From Catellatospora citrea (GTDB lineage: Bacteria > Actinomycetota > Actinomycetes > Mycobacteriales > Micromonosporaceae), in NCBI RefSeq assembly GCF_003610235.1, contig NZ_RAPR01000001.1, forward strand, positions 1,612,001-1,676,000: a stretch of 64,000 nucleotides of DNA. Direction: 5' to 3'. The position numbers and the translations under genes were made by a program. How positions within the stretch are numbered: position 1 is the stretch's first letter; each line of letters begins with the position of its first letter. Positions 61,073 to 64,000 of the stretch are shown here, piece by piece. A model generated the notes under the pieces. That model saw nothing but the letters and a program-made list of their open reading frames with translations, had not been told where the DNA came from and did no database searches.

Positions 61073-62638
61073 ATGCGGCTACGTGACGTGCTGGAACAGC
61101 CGGGTGTCCGGCTGCCGGTGCTCGCCGGGGAGGGCGAGCTGGACCGTCCCGCCCACCTCGCCTACACGACCGACCTGCTCGATCCGGCGCGTTATCTGGC
61201 GGGCGGTGAGGTCGTGCTGACCGGCATGATGTGGCGGCGCGAACCCGCCGACTCCGAGCTGTTCGTCGCCGCGCTGGCCGGGGCCGGGGTGGCCGCGCTC
61301 GGCGCGGGCGAGGCGCTGCTCGGGCCGGTCCCCGCCGACCTGGTGGAAGCCTGCCGGCGGCACCGGCTGCCGCTGTTCGCGGTGCCCGCCGAGGTGTCGT
61401 TCCGCGAGGTGACCGACCGGATCAACACGGTGCTCTGGGCCGAACGTGAAGCCGGCGCGGTGGCCGCCCGGAGCCGCCGCCGCGGCCTGGTCGCCACCCT
61501 CGCCGCCGGGGCCGACCTGGCCGAGGTGTGGCCCGGCACGGGTGCCTGGGTGCTCACCAGCACCGGCCGCGTCATCGTCGGCGACCCCGCCGGCACGCCG
61601 CACGACCTCGCCGTCGGGCGGCGGCTCGCCACGGCGTTCCTGCGCGCGGACACCCTGCCGACCCGCTGCCGGATCGGCGACCGCGAGTTCCACCTCGACG
61701 CGCCCGCCCCGGCCGCGACGCCGGGCACCCGCTTCATCGCGTGCGCCGACCCCGCGCTGCTCGAAGAACTCGTCGAACTGACCGCCCTGGACGCGGCCCG
61801 CTCCGAACGCGCCCGCCGCATCGAACGCCGCCTCGCCGCCCAGCTCGCCGACGTCCTCACCGCCGCCGCCGACCCACCCGAACTGGCCGCCGCCCTCCAC
61901 GCCTGCGGCCTGCCCACCACCGGCCCCTACACCGTCCTCGTCGCCTCCCTCCCCACCCCGCCGGGCCCCGGCCCCGGCCCCGGCCCCGGCAGTTTCGGGG
62001 AAACTGCACGAAAAGGGTGCGCGGATCGTGCAGTTTCCCCGAAACTGCACGCCGCGGACGGCGCTGCCGTCGCGGTGGTGGAGGAGATGGTGCCGGGGGC
62101 CGTTGTGGCGAGCATGGGGGGTGAGGTTGTTGCGGTGGTGGCGGGGCCGGGTGGGGTCGGGGGGTTGCGGGAGGCGGCGCGGCATCTGACCGCGGCGGCC
62201 CGCGGGACGCGATTCGTGGCCGGGCTGAGTGAGCCCGCGACGGACGTCGCCGCGCTGCCCGGGGCGTTGTCCCAGGCCCGGCACGCCCACCGGTACGCCC
62301 TCGATCGGCCGGACCGGGTGTCCGTCATCGGCAGCGACGAGCTGGCCTCGCATGATCTGCTGCTGGCGAGCGTGCCCCGGGCGACGCGGCAGGCGTTCGC
62401 CGACCGGCTGCTCGCGCCGCTGCGCGCCTACGACGCCGACCACCACGCCGACCTGGTCCGCACCCTGCAGACCTTCCTGGCCTGCGACGGCTCCTGGACC
62501 CGCTGCGCGAGCGCGATGCACCTGCACGTCAACACGCTGCGCTACCGCGTACGCCGCATCGCCGACCTCACCGGCCGCGACCTCGACCGCTTCACCGACC
62601 GCGTAGACCTCTACCTCGCCCTACGCCTGGACGCGTAG
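61073..62638 (+). CDS. pucR: PucR-family regulator of purine catabolism
   Basis: 521-residue regulator. The N-terminal PucR domain (about 1-130) begins MRLRDVLEQPGVRLPVLAGE. The middle region is a diverged GGDEF-like (CdaR) domain, and the C-terminal HTH_30 domain has LVRTLQTFLACDGSWTRCASAMHLHVNTLRYRVRRI. Family members activate purine genes when allantoin or related products accumulate. Divergence from the purine operon supports this. Near residues 300-325 a 60-bp inverted repeat is inserted in frame (GSFGETARKGC and RAVSPKLHAADG), preceded by a GPGPGPG linker, an unusual feature. Confidence 0.92.
   Translation: MRLRDVLEQPGVRLPVLAGEGELDRPAHLAYTTDLLDPARYLAGGEVVLTGMMWRREPADSELFVAALAGAGVAALGAGEALLGPVPADLVEACRRHRLPLFAVPAEVSFREVTDRINTVLWAEREAGAVAARSRRRGLVATLAAGADLAEVWPGTGAWVLTSTGRVIVGDPAGTPHDLAVGRRLATAFLRADTLPTRCRIGDREFHLDAPAPAATPGTRFIACADPALLEELVELTALDAARSERARRIERRLAAQLADVLTAAADPPELAAALHACGLPTTGPYTVLVASLPTPPGPGPGPGPGSFGETARKGCADRAVSPKLHAADGAAVAVVEEMVPGAVVASMGGEVVAVVAGPGGVGGLREAARHLTAAARGTRFVAGLSEPATDVAALPGALSQARHAHRYALDRPDRVSVIGSDELASHDLLLASVPRATRQAFADRLLAPLRAYDADHHADLVRTLQTFLACDGSWTRCASAMHLHVNTLRYRVRRIADLTGRDLDRFTDRVDLYLALRLDA
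61989..62048 (+). repeat. 60-bp inverted repeat inside pucR
   Basis: Perfect 23-bp arms (61989-62011 and 62026-62048) with a 14-base loop. Each arm holds its own small palindrome (GCAGTTT-CGGGG-AAACTGC), so the DNA can form one long or two short hairpins. It is translated in frame in the linker between the middle and C-terminal regions. Confidence 0.8.
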
Positions 62639-62654
62639 CCTCCCGGCCGTCGCG

Positions 62655-63641
62655 TCAGGCGTGGGCCGGGGACATCGCCTCGGCGAGCAGGGCGACCGAG
62701 CGCAGGCGGGCCTCGCCGGTGGCGTGGTGGGCCACGATCAGCTCGTCCGCGCCCGCGTGCCGGACGAACGCGTCGAGGTAGTCGCGCACCTCGGCGGGCG
62801 TGCCGAGCGCGGAGTACTGCAGCATCTGGTCGACGTGCGCGCCCGCGCCCTGCGCCAGGAGCTGGTCGGCCTGCTCGTCGGTGAAGGTCTGCCCGCGCCC
62901 GAACAGGCCCGTGGCGAACGCCCGCCGGGTGCCCTGGAACTGCTCCCGGGCGGCGGCCGCGGTGTCCGCGGCGACGACGTTGACCCCCGCGATCACGTAC
63001 GGCCGGTCGAGCTGCTCGGAGGGCCGGAACTCCCGCCGGTACGCGGCCACCGCGGCCTCCAGGGCCTGCGGCGCGAAGTGCGAGGCGAACGCGTACGGCA
63101 GGCCGAGCGCGGCGGCCAGCGTCGCGCCGAACATCGACGAGCCCAGGATGTACAGCGGGACCTGGGAGCCCTTGCCCGGCACCGCGTCCACGCCGGGGAT
63201 CCGCGACTTGCCGGCCAGGTAGGCCTGCAGTTCCAGCACGTCGTTCGGGAAGCCCTCAGCCGACTGGGCGTCGCGGCGCAGCGCGCGCATGGTGTTCTGG
63301 TCCGAGCCGGGAGCCCGGCCCAGGCCCAGGTCGATGCGCCCCGGGTACATCGCGTCGAGCGTGCCGTACTGCTCGGCGATGGTCAGCGGCGTGTGGTTGG
63401 GCAGCATGACGCCGCCCGCGCCGAGCCGGATCTCGCGGGTGAACGTGCCGACGTGCGCGATCAGCACCGCCGGGGCCGAGGACGCGATCGTGGGCATGTT
63501 GTGGTGCTCGGCGTACCAGACGCGCCGGTAGCCGTGCTCCTCCGCGGTGCGGGCGAGGTCGACGCTGGCCGCGATGCTCTCGTGCGCGGTCTCGCCGGGG
63601 CCGATGCGGGCCAGGTCGAGGATGGAGAGCGGGATCGTCAT
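62655..63641 (-). CDS. LLM-class flavin-dependent oxidoreductase
   Basis: 328-residue luciferase-like monooxygenase of the short single-chain group (YhbW-like). Motifs are PLSILDLARIGPGETAHESI, RRVWYAEHHNMPTIASSAP, GAGGVMLPNHTPLTIAEQYGTLDAMYPGRIDLGLGRAPGSDQNT and VPLYILGSSMFGATLAA. It likely uses FMN. GAAGGACA lies upstream of the ATG at 63641. It is divergent from the TetR gene, with two palindromes between them, so it is probably regulated by that TetR. Confidence 0.9.
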   Translation of the reverse strand: MTIPLSILDLARIGPGETAHESIAASVDLARTAEEHGYRRVWYAEHHNMPTIASSAPAVLIAHVGTFTREIRLGAGGVMLPNHTPLTIAEQYGTLDAMYPGRIDLGLGRAPGSDQNTMRALRRDAQSAEGFPNDVLELQAYLAGKSRIPGVDAVPGKGSQVPLYILGSSMFGATLAAALGLPYAFASHFAPQALEAAVAAYRREFRPSEQLDRPYVIAGVNVVAADTAAAAREQFQGTRRAFATGLFGRGQTFTDEQADQLLAQGAGAHVDQMLQYSALGTPAEVRDYLDAFVRHAGADELIVAHHATGEARLRSVALLAEAMSPAHA

Positions 63642-63744
63642 ACGGCTGTCCTTCTGGCTCGAACGGGCACCGGCGGGCCGGTCGGCCCGCGAGACCTGGC
63701 ACGGTCTCGCGGGCCGCGGCCGGTGTCGCCGGTCCGGCGTGAAA

Positions 63745-63809
63745 CGGAGCACTTGCTCCGCCTGCTCCCCGACCGTAGCACCGAAACGGAGCAGCCGCTC
63801 CGGTAGGGT
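63745..63809 (+). promoter_or_regulatory. Two TetR-type operators and leaderless promoter
   Basis: CGGAGCA-CT-TGCTCCG (63745-63760) and CGGAGC-AGCC-GCTCCG (63787-63802), each preceded by GAAA, have centres 42 bp apart (four turns). The second abuts TAGGGT (63804-63809), which lies six bases before the TetR ATG. This fits autoregulation and control of the divergent monooxygenase. Confidence 0.65.
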
Positions 63810-63815
63810 GTGTGC

Positions 63816-64000
63816 ATGACGTCACTCCCGGCCGCCGCGGCCAAAGCAGCGCGCAGCGACGCCGCCCGCAACCGCGGCCGGCTGCTCGACGCCGCCGCCG
63901 GGCTGATCGCCGAGCGGGGCAGCGACGTCGACGTACGCGAGATCGCGCGCCGGGCCGAGGTCGGCATGGGCACCCTCTACCGCCACTTCCCGACCAAGGA
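63816..64000 (+). CDS. TetR-family regulator, 3' end missing
   Basis: Only the first 61 residues are inside the window. They contain the TetR HTH: RLLDAAAGLIAERGSDVDVREIARRAEVGMGTLYRHFPTK. The protein begins MTSLPAAAAKAARSDAARN. It is probably a leaderless mRNA (TAGGGT six bases before the ATG). It is the likely repressor of the divergent luciferase-like gene through the two palindromes upstream. Confidence 0.88.
   Translation, partial: MTSLPAAAAKAARSDAARNRGRLLDAAAGLIAERGSDVDVREIARRAEVGMGTLYRHFPTK

Overview
This is a high-GC actinobacterial chromosome segment, most likely from the family Micromonosporaceae. The evidence is the mycothiol ligase mshC inside the actinobacterial PAC2 / mshC / DUF3090 / SCO1664-type neighbourhood, F420-type luciferase-like oxidoreductases, frequent GTG starts and many leaderless-looking promoters (TANNNT placed 6-7 nt before the start codon). 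I cannot name the genus. No tRNA, rRNA, CRISPR array or transposase was seen.

Layout. 1-3.8 kb: the 3' end of a GAF-GGDEF diguanylate cyclase, an FMN 2-hydroxyacid oxidase, an unknown protein and a small lipoprotein. 4.0-10.0 kb: a putative biuret/ureide utilisation operon (allophanate hydrolase, GntR regulator, two biuret-hydrolase-type cysteine hydrolases, an NCS2 permease, an AtzH-like protein). 10.0-17.5 kb: a secreted lipase, a co-transcribed HSP90-like ATPase and TPR protein, an aminotransferase and a DinB-fold protein. 17.6-24.2 kb: pntAB transhydrogenase, an EamA exporter behind two palindromic operators, and a Tat-exported PHP-domain protein with a His-rich leader. 24.3-27.6 kb: a reductive pyrimidine catabolism operon (beta-ureidopropionase, dihydropyrimidinase, luciferase-like F420 oxidoreductase).

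28-36.5 kb looks accessory: an FN3 membrane protein, a secreted phospholipase A2, gene scraps, a small Cys-containing protein, an XRE regulator, a PLD-helicase-DUF3427 protein and a frameshifted lipoprotein hydrolase. 36.7-47.3 kb is conserved core: PAC2, GntR, small membrane proteins, mshC, DUF3090, SCO1664-like protein, GNAT, and a SNF2 helicase with a SWIM protein ending in an Lsr2-like tail.

47.3-61.0 kb is one very tightly packed purine catabolism operon on the minus strand. It runs from OHCU decarboxylase through HIU hydrolase, uricase, three xanthine dehydrogenase subunits, 8-oxoguanine deaminase, malate synthase, an HpcH-type aldolase homologue, allantoinase and allantoicase to MobA- and XdhC-type maturation factors. 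Together they take xanthine, guanine oxidation products and urate to glyoxylate and urea, and glyoxylate to malate. A divergent PucR regulator sits at its head. Nearly every junction overlaps (ATGA, GTGA, TGATG). 62.6-64 kb holds a luciferase-like monooxygenase divergent from a truncated TetR gene with two operators.

The most unusual signals are interspersed palindromic elements. A 67-bp double hairpin occurs at 37604 and 56401. A 60-bp inverted repeat lies in frame inside pucR. Inside the purine operon, repeats form tiny ORFs that start and stop exactly on the flanking genes' stop and start codons, apparently preserving translational coupling.
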